Counted from the first letter of the stretch, positions 1-6,106 are shown. The stretch: DNA of 6,135 nt from Nocardioides sp. (GCA_003519585.1 DOWL01000041.1:5585-11719); one strand, 5' to 3'. Numbers and translations are program-made. The notes: generated by a model not told the origin, from the letters alone.

Positions 1-20
1 CGCTTCTCGCTGACAGGACA

Positions 21-2072
21 CTAGTCACCGACCCAGAAGCCGCGGCCACCGAACCAGTCGCCGTACCCGCCGCGGTAGGGCATCGCGTCGCCGGGCGCCC
101 GGGAGCCGAGATAGGAGCCCACGACGGCGGCACCGAGGTCGTCGAGCTCTGGAGCCACGACGCGGCCCTCGACCCGGGCCGCCATCGACTCGATGAACCG
201 TGCCAGCCCGGGATCGTCACCGAGCCGAAAGAACGTCGTCTGGGCGCCGAGACGGCGAGCGTTGTCGAGCTCACGTACGGCGTACGCGACCGTCAGCGGG
301 TGCGGTGGATAGCTGAAGTAGACGTCGCCGTCCGGCTCGAGGTGAGACGTCGGCTCGCCGTCGGTGACGATGAGGAGGACCGGCTGGGCGTTGGGGTGCT
401 TGCGGAAGTGGCGGTTGGCCAGCAGCAGCGCGTGGTGCAGGTTGGTGCCCTTGTCCCACATCGCGTCGAGCGCGGTGAGCTGCTCGATGTCCATCACCTC
501 GGCGTGCCGACCGAACCCGATCAGCTGCAGCGCGTCGCCGCGGAACCGCGACCGGATCAGGGTGTGCAGCGCCAACGCAGTGCGCTTCATCGGCACCCAT
601 CGACCGTCCATCGCCATCGAGAACGAGGTGTCGACCAGCAGCGCGACGCACGCCTGCGTGCGGGCTTCGGTCTCCTGGACCTCGATGTCGTCGATGGTGA
701 GCCGTACGCCGGCCCGCGGGTCGAGCCCCTCGCCGGCGGTGCGCACGACGGCGTTGGTGATGGTGCGGGGCACGTGCCAGGGCTCGGTGTCGCCGAACTC
801 CCACTGCCGCGTCGCGCCGGACAGTTCGCCCGCGGCGCCGGCCCGGCGTAGCTCCCGCTGGCCCTGTCGGCCCGACATCTTCTCGGCCACGTCACGCAGC
901 AGCGCCTTGCCGAGCTGGCGCATCGCCTTGGGGGTGAGCTGGAGGTTGCCGTCGGAGCCGCGGCGCAGGGTGCCGCCGTCTCGCAGCGCCCGCTCCAACT
1001 CCTGGAGGGTCCGTGCGTCGACCCGGGCCTCGTCGCCCAGCTGCCGGGCGAGCGCGTCGAGGTCGAGGTCGTCCATCCGCGCGCCGCCGTAGGACTGCGA
1101 GAGCTGTTCGGAGAGCTGGTCGAGATCGGCGAGGTCCTGGAAGACACCGGTGCCGTCGCCGAGCCCCAGCCCCTCCTCGCCGTCCATCCGCTCCGAGCCC
1201 GACCAGTCCTCACCGGGTCGGAGCATCTGGAGGTTGGCGTCGAGCTGCGAGAGCGACTCCATCAGCTGCGGCGACCCGAACGCCTGCTGGGAGAGCTGCA
1301 TCAACTCGGCCCGCTGCTCGGCCGACATCGAGTTGAGCATCCGCTGGGCCGCGGCCGCGCGGGCGGCCATCGCGTCGAGGAGCTCGTCGAGGTTCTGCGG
1401 GTTCTCCGGGAAGAAGTCCCCGTGCTTGGCCATGAACTCGTCGAAGTCCTCCTGGGAGTCTGCACCCATGGCGCGCTTCTCGAGCAGGCCATTGAGGTCG
1501 GTGAGCATCTCGTTGATCGCCGCGCGGTCCTCGTCGGTGGCGTTCTCCAGCGCCTGCTTCATCCCGGCGAACCGTTGGTCGAGCAGCTCTCGGCCGAGCA
1601 GGTCCTTGATCTGCTCGTAGGCCCCGCGGGCCTCGCGACTCTGCCAGTCGTACGACGAGAGCTCGCTCACGGCGGCAGCCACGTTGGGAGGCAGTCCGTC
1701 GAGCTGCAGCTCACGGAATGCCCGGTCGCCGTCGTCGAGCTCGACGTCGCGGGCCAACTGCTTGCGCTCCTCGAGCACCGCCCTATCGAGCAGCTCGCGG
1801 ATCTCGTCGAGGGTGCCGTCGAGGTTGTGCCGCTGCAGCAGCTCGCGCCGGCGCTCGGCCACCTGGCGAGCCAGGTCGTCGAGTCCTCGTTGTTCGCGGC
1901 CGCCTCGACGGAGGAACTCCCGCATCGCGCGCTCGGGTGAGTAGCCGGCCATCACGTCCTGGCCGATCGCGTCCAGCGCCTCGCTGATGTCGACCGGTGG
2001 CGCGAGCGGGTCGCCGCCGTCGTAGCGCCCGTAGCGCGACCGGACCTGCTTCGAGGTGTGCCGATTAGCCAT
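21..2072 (-). CDS. VWA-domain protein, partner of MoxR-like AAA+ ATPase (Rv0959-like)
   Basis: The gene encodes 683 aa. The C-terminal third is a von Willebrand factor A domain with a complete metal-ion-dependent adhesion site: D481-x-S483-x-S485 in the stretch LLVDTSFSM, T543 in KGTNL, and D571 in IVTDGEP. Residues about 60-210 are charged and probably helical or coiled-coil, and about 230-340 is rich in Ala, Gln, Leu and Asp. The protein ends in a Gly/aromatic tail (667-683). There is no signal peptide or membrane segment, so it is probably cytosolic. VWA proteins next to MoxR/ChlI-type ATPases usually present a substrate to the ATPase or act as its adaptor; the target here is unknown. I chose the ATG at 2072 because a GGGGAG Shine-Dalgarno lies 7 nt upstream and the start overlaps the ATPase stop. 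The open frame runs 48 codons further upstream, but that part looks like low-complexity antisense-type sequence inside the ATPase gene. Length and order match M. tuberculosis Rv0959 from memory. The domain call is firm; the role is inferred. Confidence 0.93.
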   Translation of the reverse strand: MANRHTSKQVRSRYGRYDGGDPLAPPVDISEALDAIGQDVMAGYSPERAMREFLRRGGREQRGLDDLARQVAERRRELLQRHNLDGTLDEIRELLDRAVLEERKQLARDVELDDGDRAFRELQLDGLPPNVAAAVSELSSYDWQSREARGAYEQIKDLLGRELLDQRFAGMKQALENATDEDRAAINEMLTDLNGLLEKRAMGADSQEDFDEFMAKHGDFFPENPQNLDELLDAMAARAAAAQRMLNSMSAEQRAELMQLSQQAFGSPQLMESLSQLDANLQMLRPGEDWSGSERMDGEEGLGLGDGTGVFQDLADLDQLSEQLSQSYGGARMDDLDLDALARQLGDEARVDARTLQELERALRDGGTLRRGSDGNLQLTPKAMRQLGKALLRDVAEKMSGRQGQRELRRAGAAGELSGATRQWEFGDTEPWHVPRTITNAVVRTAGEGLDPRAGVRLTIDDIEVQETEARTQACVALLVDTSFSMAMDGRWVPMKRTALALHTLIRSRFRGDALQLIGFGRHAEVMDIEQLTALDAMWDKGTNLHHALLLANRHFRKHPNAQPVLLIVTDGEPTSHLEPDGDVYFSYPPHPLTVAYAVRELDNARRLGAQTTFFRLGDDPGLARFIESMAARVEGRVVAPELDDLGAAVVGSYLGSRAPGDAMPYRGGYGDWFGGRGFWVGD

Positions 2073-3474
2073 AGACGGTCTCCCCGCCTCCGCTCTCCTT
2101 GCTGATCCTGCGGGCGAGGTAGAGGCCCTCGAGGGCGAGCTCGATGGCTCCGGCCCGCTCCCCGTCGTTGTGGGCGTGCACGCGGTCGCAGATCTCGTCG
2201 TACAGCTCGGACTCACCGAGCACCGGCAGCCCGGTGAGGAAATCGCGGGCGGTGACCTGCTCGCCGGTGGTCACCATCATCCCGCCCTCGAGGGCCTCGA
2301 CGAGCAGCGCGAAGTCGAGCCCGCGGAAGGTGTGCCGGACCGTCTCGGCGGTGGCGGTGCGGAGCAGGTGGGTGAGGATCTCGTTCTCGCGACCCTCCTC
2401 GCCGGTCTCGAACTCGATCCTGCCGCCGAGTACGTCGACCGCGGTCTCCAGGTCGACCACCCGGGCGACGGCGGGGTCCTCCCCCTGAGCGGTGGCGCGG
2501 TGGATCGCGGCGGCCGCGATCGTCTCGGCGCCGGCGATGGCGAACCGGGCCGAGACGCCCGAACGCTGGTCGACCGATGAGGACTCCCGCAGGTTGCGGG
2601 TGAAACGAGCCAGGATCTCGACCAGGTGATCGGGCACCTCGACCAGGTCGGCGGGCACCTGCGCCTCCTGACGGATCACGGCGATCTCGTCCTCGAGCTC
2701 GGTCGGGTAGTGGGTGCGGATCTCCGCACCGAACCGGTCCTTGAGCGGGGTGATGATCCTGCCCCGGTTGGTGTAGTCCTCGGGGTTGGCGCTCGCCACC
2801 ACGAGTACGTCGAGCGGCAGCCGCAGCACGTAGCCGCGGATCTGGATGTCCCGCTCCTCCATCACGTTGAGCATCGCGACCTGGATCCGTTCGGCGAGGT
2901 CGGGCAGTTCGTTGATCGCGACGATGCCGCGATGCGAACGCGGGATCAGACCGAAGTGGATCGTCTCCGGGTCACCCAGGGACCGACCCTCGGCGACCTT
3001 CATCGGGTCTACGTCGCCGATCAGGTCGGCCACGCTCGTGTCGGGGGTGGCCAGCTTCTCGGCGTACCGCTCGTCGCGGTGCCGCCACTCGACCGGCAGC
3101 TCGTCGCCGAGCTCACGCGCGCGTCGCTGCGACGCGTGGATGATCGGCTCGTAGGGGTGCTCGCCCAGCTCGGAGCCCCCGATGACCGGCGTCCACTCGT
3201 CGAGGAGACCGACCAGGGTCCGCAGCAGCCGGGTCTTGCCCTGTCCTCGCTCACCGAGCAGGACGACGTCGTGCCCGGCGATCAAGGCCCGTTCGAGCTG
3301 CGGGATGACGGTGTCCTCGAAGCCGTGCAGCCCGGGCCAGGGGTCTCGACCCTCGCGCAGGGCGTCGAGGAGGTTGTCGCGCAGCTCGGTGCGCAGCGAC
3401 TTCTGGACGTGGCCGGAGGCGCGGAGCTCACCGAGGGTCGCGACGGCCGGCGGGGCGGAAGGAGCTGAGGTCAC
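2065..3474 (-). CDS. MoxR/ChlI-like AAA+ ATPase (Rv0958-like, 'magnesium chelatase' family)
   Basis: The gene encodes a 469-aa AAA+ ATPase. Visible motifs are Walker A GERGQGKT (74-81), a Walker B-like strand IVAINE (184-189), sensor 1 in VVASANPEDY (Asn230), a probable arginine finger in LKDRF (Arg247), and a sensor 2-like SGVSAR (305-310). Residues 190-215 resemble the helix insert of the MoxR/chelatase clade. The usual Walker B Asp is Asn188, with Glu189 kept. The protein probably forms a cytosolic ring that works with the VWA protein encoded directly downstream (8-nt overlap, ATGGCTAA). Mg-chelatase activity is unlikely because no BchH/CobN-type large subunit is nearby, so remodelling or maturation of an unknown target is the better guess. 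The start is the GTG at 3474: an in-frame TAG lies four codons upstream (3484-3486) and no good later start exists. A -10 box sits 6 nt before it, which suggests a leaderless transcript. Length and context match M. tuberculosis Rv0958 from memory. Confidence 0.93.
   Translation of the reverse strand: MTSAPSAPPAVATLGELRASGHVQKSLRTELRDNLLDALREGRDPWPGLHGFEDTVIPQLERALIAGHDVVLLGERGQGKTRLLRTLVGLLDEWTPVIGGSELGEHPYEPIIHASQRRARELGDELPVEWRHRDERYAEKLATPDTSVADLIGDVDPMKVAEGRSLGDPETIHFGLIPRSHRGIVAINELPDLAERIQVAMLNVMEERDIQIRGYVLRLPLDVLVVASANPEDYTNRGRIITPLKDRFGAEIRTHYPTELEDEIAVIRQEAQVPADLVEVPDHLVEILARFTRNLRESSSVDQRSGVSARFAIAGAETIAAAAIHRATAQGEDPAVARVVDLETAVDVLGGRIEFETGEEGRENEILTHLLRTATAETVRHTFRGLDFALLVEALEGGMMVTTGEQVTARDFLTGLPVLGESELYDEICDRVHAHNDGERAGAIELALEGLYLARRISKESGGGETVYG
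2080..2085 (-). promoter_or_regulatory. Ribosome binding site of the VWA gene
   Basis: On the minus strand GGGGAG lies 7 nt before the ATG at 2072, inside the last codons of the ATPase gene. It supports the short start over the 48-codon longer open frame. Confidence 0.6.
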
Positions 3475-3480
3475 GTCTCC

Positions 3481-3486
3481 ACGCTA
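3481..3486 (-). promoter_or_regulatory. -10 box, probable leaderless promoter of the ATPase-VWA operon
   Basis: The minus strand reads TAGCGT, fitting the actinobacterial -10 consensus TANNNT, followed by exactly 6 nt and then the GTG start at 3474. Transcription starting at the usual distance would begin on the G of the start codon. A GGAG motif is present but only 2 nt from the GTG, too close for a normal Shine-Dalgarno. No convincing -35 box is visible. Confidence 0.5.
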
Positions 3487-3553
3487 CTCAGCCCCACAAC
3501 AACTGGACGAGGTCTCCGCTTCGTCCGTGGACAGAACCCCGTTCGGGCGCGGA

Positions 3554-3559
3554 TAACGT
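3554..3559 (+). promoter_or_regulatory. -10 box, probable leaderless promoter of the SEC-C gene
   Basis: TAACGT fits TANNNT and is followed by 6 nt and then the GTG start at 3566, so the mRNA would start on the initiation codon. TGGACA at 3528-3533 resembles a -35 box, but the 20-bp spacer is longer than usual. Nothing else is recognisable in the 91-bp divergent intergenic region (3475-3565). Confidence 0.5.
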
Positions 3560-3565
3560 GGGTGG

Positions 3566-3967
3566 GTGCTCGTCGCGGACTGTCCATGCGGATCCGGAGA
3601 GCGGTACGACGCCTGCTGCGGCCGGCTGCACCGCCGCCAGGCCGAGGCCGCGACCGCCGAGGAGCTGATGCGCTCGCGCTATGCGGCGTACGCCGTGGGC
3701 GCGCTCGACCACGTGTTTCGCACCTGGCACCCGCGCACCCGACCGGAGTCGATCGACCCGGACTCCGAGGTCACCTGGAGCGGACTGCGGATCCTCGACC
3801 GGGTCGCCGGCGGTCCGGACGACGACCGCGGCGAGGTCGAGTTCGAGGCGACGTACGAGCGCGCAGGCCGTTCGGACCGGCTGCACGAGCGCAGCCGGTT
3901 CGAGCGGCGTCGCGGACGCTGGGTCTACGTGGACGGTGACGTCAGCCCTGGGAGCCGGCGATATTGA
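3566..3967 (+). CDS. SEC-C motif / YchJ-family (UPF0225) zinc protein
   Basis: The gene encodes 133 aa. The N-terminus carries a SEC-C zinc-binding motif, CPCGSGERYDACC, with ligands Cys6, Cys8, Cys17 and Cys18. It is followed by AEELMRSRYAAY (31-42) and an NTF2-like domain ending in LHERSRFERRRGRWVYVDGD, the pattern of YchJ/UPF0225 proteins. SEC-C motifs also occur at the C-terminus of SecA, but here the motif is N-terminal on a small stand-alone protein. The biochemical role of YchJ-type proteins is not established; a cytosolic zinc protein is all that can be said. The GTG start at 3566 places the Cys motif at residue 6, as usual in the family, and has a leaderless-type promoter immediately before it. 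The last eight codons or so read into the end of the convergent VOC gene, giving a short VSPGSRRY extension beyond the usual YVDGD end. Confidence 0.93.
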   Translation: MLVADCPCGSGERYDACCGRLHRRQAEAATAEELMRSRYAAYAVGALDHVFRTWHPRTRPESIDPDSEVTWSGLRILDRVAGGPDDDRGEVEFEATYERAGRSDRLHERSRFERRRGRWVYVDGDVSPGSRRY

Positions 3968-4352
3968 CCAGCCAGTTGATCCCGAACTTGTCCTTGACCT
4001 GACCGAAGGAGTCGCCCCAGGGCGCCGCCTCGAGCGGGACGTCGACGTGCCCACCGTCGGAGAGCCGGTCCCAGTAGCCGCGGAGCAGGGCGTCCTCGTC
4101 GCCGCTGAGACTGATGTGACCGTTGGGCGTGTGCTCGCCGGGGCTGTCGGCCGCCATCAGCGTGAAGCCGGCGTCGGTGGTGAGCTGGGCGTGCATGACC
4201 CCGTCGGCCGGGAGCGGCTGGCCCTCGTGCTCGGTCATGCCCATGTCGCCGAACGCCATGACGTTGAGCTCGCCGCCGAACACGGACTGGTAGAACTCCA
4301 TCGCCGCGCGGGTGTTGCCGTCGAAGTTGAGGTAGGGATTGAGAATGGCCAT
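3942..4352 (-). CDS. PhnB-like VOC-fold (glyoxalase/bleomycin resistance superfamily) protein
   Basis: The gene encodes 136 aa. The N-terminus NPYLNFDGNTRAAMEFYQSV, then FGGEL, and the C-terminal PWGDSFGQVKDKFGINWLV are the hallmarks of the PhnB-like branch of the vicinal oxygen chelate fold, sometimes labelled '3-demethylubiquinone methyltransferase-like'. Two beta-alpha-beta-beta-beta modules fill the whole chain (about 1-70 and 75-133), so it looks complete. The substrate is unknown; no phn gene is nearby, and the family name does not imply phosphonate metabolism. The ATG at 4352 begins the family-typical MAILNPYL. The upstream Shine-Dalgarno is weak (AGGGTGG, 4 nt away). An in-frame GTG at 4367 would add five residues and is less likely. 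The gene lies 71 bp downstream of the thiolase gene on the same strand, so read-through is possible, and its 3' end overlaps the convergent SEC-C gene by 26 nt. Confidence 0.93.
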   Translation of the reverse strand: MAILNPYLNFDGNTRAAMEFYQSVFGGELNVMAFGDMGMTEHEGQPLPADGVMHAQLTTDAGFTLMAADSPGEHTPNGHISLSGDEDALLRGYWDRLSDGGHVDVPLEAAPWGDSFGQVKDKFGINWLVNIAGSQG

Positions 4353-4423
4353 GCCGCCACCCTGCACGCTGCCACCGACATCCGGTAGGGGCCGCCGGTG
4401 AACAGTGCGCCAGCGTCCTGGTC
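4353..4423. other. 71-bp spacer between thiolase and VOC genes
   Basis: I see no clear terminator hairpin with a T-tract and no good -10 box on the minus strand. There is only a short imperfect GC-rich inverted repeat around 4383-4401 (CCGG arms). Whether the VOC gene is co-transcribed with the thiolase operon or has its own promoter cannot be decided from the sequence. Confidence 0.4.
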
Positions 4424-5635
4424 TCAGCGGCGGAGGATCACCGAGGAGCCGTGGCCGAACAGGCCCTGATTGGCGGTGATGCCGACCCGGGCGCCCTCGA
4501 CCTGGCGGCCGGTGGCCTGGCCGCGCAGCTGCCAGGTGAGCTCGCAGACCTGGGCCAGCGCCTGGGCGGGCACCGCCTCGCCGAAGCACGCCAGTCCGCC
4601 CGAGGGGTTGACCGGGATCCGGCCGCCAACAGTGGTCTCGCCTTCGCGCAGGAGTTGCTCGGCCTCGCCGATCGCGCACAGGCCGAGGTCCTCGATCCAG
4701 TCGAGCTCCAACGCGGTGGAGAGGTCGTAGACCTCGGCCAGGCTCACGTCGTCGGGCCCGATCCCGGCCTCTTCGTACGCCGCATCCGCGATCGACTCCT
4801 TGAAGGTCCGTCGTGGCTCGCCCCCCTCGCCGAGCACGGCCGCGGAGTCGGTCGAGAGCAGGGGCATGTCGATGATCGTGTTCGGGAACCTCGGCGTGAC
4901 CGTGCTGATCGCACTGATCCGCACTGGCCTCTCGCCGCCCAACTTCCTCGCGTACCGTTCGGCGAACGCAGTGCTCGTCACCACCACCGCCGCCGCTCCG
5001 TCGGAGGTCGCGCAGATATCGAGCAGGTGCAGCGGATCGGACACCACCGCACTGCCCAGCACCTCCTCGACACTGACCTCCTTGCGGTAGCGGGCCATCG
5101 GGTTGGCCAGCCCGTGCCGGGCGTTCTTCACCTTCACCCGCGCGAAGTCCTCCTGGGTGGCGCCGTAGAGATCCATCCGGCGCCGCGCGTAGAGCGCGAA
5201 GTAGGCCGGGTTGGTCATCCCCAACAACCGGAACCGCAACCAGTCCGGGTCCTCCCACCGCTCCCCCGCATTCGGCGCCAAGAACCCCTTCGGCGTGGTG
5301 TCCGCACCCACCACCAACGCCACCTCCGACAACCCCGCCAAGATCCGGGCCCGCGCCGTGTCCAACGCCTGCGCACCCGTCGCGCACGCGGCGTACGACG
5401 TCGCCACCCGCGCGCCGTTCCACCCCAACGCCTGCGCGAACGTCGCACCCGCCACGTAGCCGGCGTACCCGTTGCGCACCGTCTCGCCACCGACCACCAG
5501 ATCCACCGTCGGCCACTCGATGCCCGCATCGGCCAACGCCGCCCGAGCTGCGACCACGCCGTACTCGGTGAACGGCCGACCCCATTTGCCCCAGGGGTGC
5601 ATCCCGACGCCCAGGACCGCGACCTCTGCGCTCAC
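4424..5635 (-). CDS. SCP2-type thiolase-like / lipid-transfer protein (Rv1627c-like)
   Basis: The gene encodes a 403-aa protein with the thiolase fold over its full length. The N-terminal nucleophile region SYAACATGAQAL keeps Cys84. The other standard catalytic positions differ: the HDCF-type motif reads EVYDLST (Tyr303), the GHP motif is replaced by CFGEA (351-354), and the C-terminal Cys-x-Gly is replaced by ANQGLFGHG (388-396). This pattern suits thiolase-like proteins and Ltp2-type retro-aldolases acting on CoA thioesters, rather than a classical degradative thiolase. These enzymes typically work with a DUF35 partner, which is encoded directly upstream. The GTG start at 5635 overlaps the partner's TGA (GTGA) and has a strong AGGAGG 7 nt before it. 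The pair resembles M. tuberculosis Rv1628c/Rv1627c from memory. Leucine codons are mostly TTG over residues 34-138 and mostly CTG/CTC afterwards. The family is sure; reaction and substrate are inferred. Confidence 0.93.
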   Translation of the reverse strand: MSAEVAVLGVGMHPWGKWGRPFTEYGVVAARAALADAGIEWPTVDLVVGGETVRNGYAGYVAGATFAQALGWNGARVATSYAACATGAQALDTARARILAGLSEVALVVGADTTPKGFLAPNAGERWEDPDWLRFRLLGMTNPAYFALYARRRMDLYGATQEDFARVKVKNARHGLANPMARYRKEVSVEEVLGSAVVSDPLHLLDICATSDGAAAVVVTSTAFAERYARKLGGERPVRISAISTVTPRFPNTIIDMPLLSTDSAAVLGEGGEPRRTFKESIADAAYEEAGIGPDDVSLAEVYDLSTALELDWIEDLGLCAIGEAEQLLREGETTVGGRIPVNPSGGLACFGEAVPAQALAQVCELTWQLRGQATGRQVEGARVGITANQGLFGHGSSVILRR

Positions 5636-6069
5636 TGATCGGCCTCCTCTCCCAGCTCGGTCACGGGCTTCCAGCGCCAGATGAGCAACTCGTCGTCGAG
5701 TGGCTCCACCACCAGCTCGACCTCGCCGCCCACCCGCAGCTCCGCCACGCCGTACCCGTCGGCCACCTGCCCCAGCACAGTGATCCCCTCCGCAAGCTCG
5801 ACCGCAGCCAGCGCGAACGGCTGATACGGATCACTGCGCGGCACGTACGGCGCTGGCGGCTGGTAGCGCGCATCGGTGTAGCTCCACACCGTTCCTCGCC
5901 GCGAGAGCTCGACCGTCTCGAACACCTCACCCGCACATGCAGGGTTGCCGCAGAACGCCCCCTCGGCCCGGACCGGCGGGAAGAACATCGTCGCGCAGCT
6001 CACGCAGCGCGAGCCGAGCAACGCCGGCTCCGGCCCCGTGGTGAACCACCCCTCGACCGCTGCGCGCAC
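5632..6069 (-). CDS. DUF35 zinc-ribbon/OB-fold protein, thiolase partner (Rv1628c-like)
   Basis: With the start chosen here the protein has 145 aa. It begins MRAAVEGWFTTGPEP, then a four-Cys zinc ribbon (Cys22, Cys25, Cys40, Cys45), then an OB-fold starting near GTVWSYT and running to about VVEPL, with a short WRWKPV tail. DUF35 proteins bind and support SCP2-type thiolases or aldolases and MaoC-like hydratases on acyl-CoA substrates, and the next gene is such a thiolase (GTGA overlap). An upstream in-frame GTG at 6102 would give 156 aa, but it has no Shine-Dalgarno and lies inside the predicted -10 box and KstR-like operator, so the mRNA probably starts after it. The GTG at 6069 has GGAGGG 5 nt upstream and leaves the typical family N-terminus. 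Transcription is probably controlled by the palindrome at 6087-6100. The domain call is firm and the start is likely. Confidence 0.88.
   Translation of the reverse strand: MRAAVEGWFTTGPEPALLGSRCVSCATMFFPPVRAEGAFCGNPACAGEVFETVELSRRGTVWSYTDARYQPPAPYVPRSDPYQPFALAAVELAEGITVLGQVADGYGVAELRVGGEVELVVEPLDDELLIWRWKPVTELGEEADQ
5643..5648 (-). promoter_or_regulatory. Ribosome binding site of the thiolase gene
   Basis: A perfect AGGAGG on the minus strand, 7 nt before the GTG at 5635, lies within the last codons of the DUF35 gene. It fixes the thiolase start. Confidence 0.75.
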
Positions 6070-6074
6070 CCCGA

Positions 6075-6080
6075 CCCTCC
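6075..6080 (-). promoter_or_regulatory. Ribosome binding site deciding the DUF35 start
   Basis: GGAGGG on the minus strand ends 5 nt before the GTG at 6069. The alternative start at 6102 has no such motif. Confidence 0.55.
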
Positions 6081-6086
6081 CCGAAC

Positions 6087-6100
6087 TAGAACGTGTTCTC
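6087..6100. promoter_or_regulatory. KstR-like operator (TetR-family palindrome)
   Basis: TAGAACGTGTTCTC has perfect arms AGAAC/GTTCT around a GT centre. It fits the KstR consensus TnnAACnnGTTnnA at every fixed position except the last, where C replaces A. KstR is the TetR repressor of sterol catabolism in mycobacteria, rhodococci and relatives, released by a CoA-thioester of a sterol intermediate. The site overlaps the predicted -10 box and start region of the DUF35-thiolase operon, a position suited to repression. That KstR itself binds here is inferred. Confidence 0.65.
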
Positions 6101-6106
6101 ACTCTA
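6101..6106 (-). promoter_or_regulatory. -10 box of the DUF35-thiolase operon
   Basis: The minus strand reads TAGAGT (TANNNT). The predicted start of transcription is near 6094, inside the KstR-like palindrome, leaving a leader of about 25 nt with a Shine-Dalgarno before the GTG at 6069. No good -35 box is visible. Confidence 0.45.

Noticed and set aside
2073..2216. 48-codon N-terminal extension of the VWA protein
   Set aside because: It lies entirely inside the ATPase gene, is Ser/Thr/Pro-rich off-frame sequence, and a well-placed Shine-Dalgarno supports the ATG at 2072.
2626..3468. 280-codon plus-strand frame opposite the ATPase gene
   Set aside because: Antisense shadow with no domain; the minus-strand ATPase motifs are unambiguous.
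21..3474. Magnesium or cobalt chelatase
   Set aside because: The ATPase and VWA domains resemble ChlI/ChlD, but there is no large catalytic subunit and no tetrapyrrole or cobalamin gene in the window.
3523..3532. Short inverted repeat GTCC-GT-GGAC in the divergent intergenic region
   Set aside because: Arms of four bases are expected by chance in such GC-rich DNA; no known operator is matched.
4353..5585. N-terminal part of a 547-codon minus-strand frame continuing into the VOC protein
   Set aside because: Only the last 136 codons resemble a protein family. The rest is a Gly/Arg-rich off-frame reading of the thiolase gene, not a fusion.
4451..5638. 395-codon open frame on the plus strand opposite the thiolase gene
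   Set aside because: It is a shadow of GC-rich codon structure: rich in Arg, Gly, His and Pro, no recognisable domain, and fully antisense to a clear thiolase.
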